NCBI GenBank assembly: GCA_019155205.2 | Contig: JAHNZQ020000308.1 | Location: 2,659,998-2,723,997, forward strand | From: Gracilaria vermiculophylla | Lineage: Eukaryota > Rhodophyta > Florideophyceae > Gracilariales > Gracilariaceae | Length of the DNA stretch: 64,000 nucleotides | Direction of reading: 5' to 3' | Shown: positions 62,237-64,000 of the stretch, piece by piece | Layout: the number at the start of each line of letters is the position of its first letter | How positions within the stretch are numbered: position 1 is the stretch's first letter | Made by a program: the position numbers and the translations under genes | The notes under the pieces: generated by a model | Database searches by the model: none | Told to the model about the DNA's origin: nothing | What the model saw: the letters and a program-made list of their open reading frames with translations, nothing else

Positions 62237-64000
62237 CAGATACCAAATCTCTTATACTTGCAAGAGACGTGGATATATTGGAATTTGAGAGTCCAGTTTA
62301 AAGCCGAGATCACATTGAAGTACTTATCGAACCAGAAGCAGTCCTTTGAGTATAGTATTATGCTTTGAAGAATATTAGCAGGGAAGAGGTTTAGATACTA
62401 TTGGTTGGATGCGTAACACGGCAATCCAAATCGGTGTTTTTGCGTACTAAAGCATCGGGAAACAAATGCTAAAAGACCTACGTACCTCTAATTCCCAGTA
62501 ATACGACTATTTGAAAGAAGACGTGAGTATGATAATAAACGATGCGAACTCGTGAACAACAAAACTGTGGTGATGCGTGGCCCAGCCAGTATTTTCAAGT
62601 ACCCGGGTTACTACAATAGTGCGGTAATGGGGTCTACTGGGAGACAAATATCTGAAGGATACGAAGATATCCTTGAGAACAACGAGGTTTCCAGGGTACC
62701 CTTTCCAGCGGCTAGCTCGCACCTACTGTGCAATAGGGCCCCCGAGGCACAAGCACTTTGCATTTGGCACAAAATTCGCGCCATTTGCAAGATGGAATTC
62801 TTGAAGGGCTGTACCCGTGTAGGGGGACAAGGAAAGTATCGTGCAGGGGACACACGTCCTCAGCTTCAACAAACTTCGAGGAGTATCCAGATTTTCCATT
62901 TCGCAGCGCACTACACAGCTTGTTGGCCACCTTGTCTCAAATACAGTCTCTGTATACTACCTTACCCTATACAAAAAACAGGAACCCCCGTGTTTAAAAT
63001 GTGTTCAATGAACACATCTATATCAGCATACGGGTGACGGCTCATAAACGTTTAACTGTGTCTGACTTTATTGATTTCTGTCGCAAAAGATGTGCTTCTT
63101 TGCCAACCACTAGCTTGCTAGCATGTCTTCGGCCTTCTACGACATAATCTGTGCCTAATGAGTTAGAATTGAGTGAACCTCGAGGCTAGCAACATCCTCC
63201 GCCCACTGACTGCCTCGTTTAGTAGCAAAAAACTTGGACGCCTCGTTTCCATCCGATTCTTGGTCCTCGTTGACACGCAGTCATTGCCATGCCTGAGCTC
63301 AACAAGGAGAGCGCAATTTGAACCGTATCATCCGAGGAATTATTGTTCAGATTTGTACGTGTACATGTGAATAAATATGTCTGATATCTCGCTTCGTTCA
63401 CCTTCATGCACAGGTGCAATGATCGCCTACTATATTTGCTCAGTTTGTTGTATGGAAGTATTCAACCATTCTGTACAGTTTCAACGAATCTGTCTTCCCT
63501 CCACTAAAAGGCGTGTTCTTGGCAGCTCAAGTTTTCTCTCCACTCCGAAGAGATACACAGCGCTGTCGTATAGATGTAGAATCCCTCTTCAAGAAAGCCA
63601 GAATTTCAAATGACCAAAATCTCGCAGCAAATTATACTCCAATAAATTCTTCAGTATGAAAGACTCGACAGTAAAGTATAATCGATGCATTCTTTTCCGG
63701 AGACAGCGCAGTGCTCTACAACATGTTCAACAGGCGCAACATCAAGTTCTTAGTTTATCAACAAGGTTGTATGCTTCACTGGTGGTGTGAGATTTCTGAT
63801 CTAGTCATAAAAGCTTCGACAAATCTGATGCTCTGCCTTGTCTGCATTGTTGTCTTCATGTGTTCTCAACTGCGATGGGTTCGACGAGTGTAAAGTTTGC
63901 CCATTTCATGCGTGTATACGTCTATAATGGGCAGAGCTAAAAGACGTTCGACAGTCCATTTGTGTGCCCAAGAAGGTCCTGCATTCGACGCATCTCTGAA
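62237..64000. other. 1.76-kb terminal interval without a recognised gene
   Basis: The promoter side of the UDP-sugar dehydrogenase and DNA to the window end. Frames under 165 codons, none with a domain. A gene could begin beyond the edge. Confidence 0.45.

Noticed and set aside
1..64000. Transposons, CRISPR arrays, phage genes, rRNA operons
   Set aside because: I looked for terminal repeats, reverse transcriptase or transposase motifs, evenly spaced repeats and rRNA landmarks on both strands and saw none that hold up.

Overview
The window is a nuclear segment of a photosynthetic eukaryote, most likely a red alga (Rhodophyta). The evidence is a mix of plastid-type genes (chloroplast FtsY, a YggT/YLMG protein, a DUF1517 protein, a plant-type CASTOR/POLLUX-like channel), a fungal/algal-type YHM2 carrier and core eukaryotic genes (RPT2, CUL1, VPS29, COX6B, eL34, eS17). 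Most genes have no introns. Those that do have short introns (60-194 bp) with a strict CTRAC branch point. The species cannot be fixed from the sequence alone.

Layout. Bases 1 to about 9,900 form an extremely GC-rich, low-complexity block with GGC triplets, GCGC runs and two pure G tracts of 71 and 57 bases. It holds two related single-repeat MYB genes, a large two-domain glycosyltransferase-like membrane protein and one small unknown ORF, all on the minus strand. GC content falls gradually through 9.9-15 kb, across a ZNF593/Bud20 gene and a sphingomyelinase-like gene. From about 15 kb to the end the DNA is ordinary, about 45% GC by eye: an SDR epimerase-like gene, UBE2Q-type E2, eL34, YHM2 carrier, bZIP factor, cpFtsY, hemerythrin-like protein, YggT, RPT2, CUL1, a TCAIM-like protein, the CASTOR/POLLUX-like channel, VPS29, eS17, a repeat protein with a probable plastid leader, a type I membrane protein, COX6B, a DUF1517 protein and a WbpA/TviB-type UDP-N-acetylhexosamine dehydrogenase. 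Gene density is about one per 2.5 kb. Gaps of 1-3 kb show nothing recognisable. No rRNA, intact tRNA, transposon or CRISPR was seen.

The genes form no pathway cluster. They fall into plastid biogenesis (FtsY, YggT, DUF1517, possibly the channel and the repeat protein), proteostasis (RPT2, CUL1, UBE2Q), ribosome function (eL34, eS17, ZNF593), mitochondria (YHM2, COX6B, TCAIM-like) and sugar/polysaccharide metabolism (glycosyltransferase, UDP-sugar dehydrogenase). The least described parts are the GC-rich block with its MYB pair, the degenerate/active tandem glycosyltransferase, the 84-residue-repeat protein at 51.9-53.4 kb and the cysteine-paired type I membrane protein at 54.7-56.6 kb. Exon structures were built by reading splice signals and protein continuity. 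They have not been tested against transcripts.
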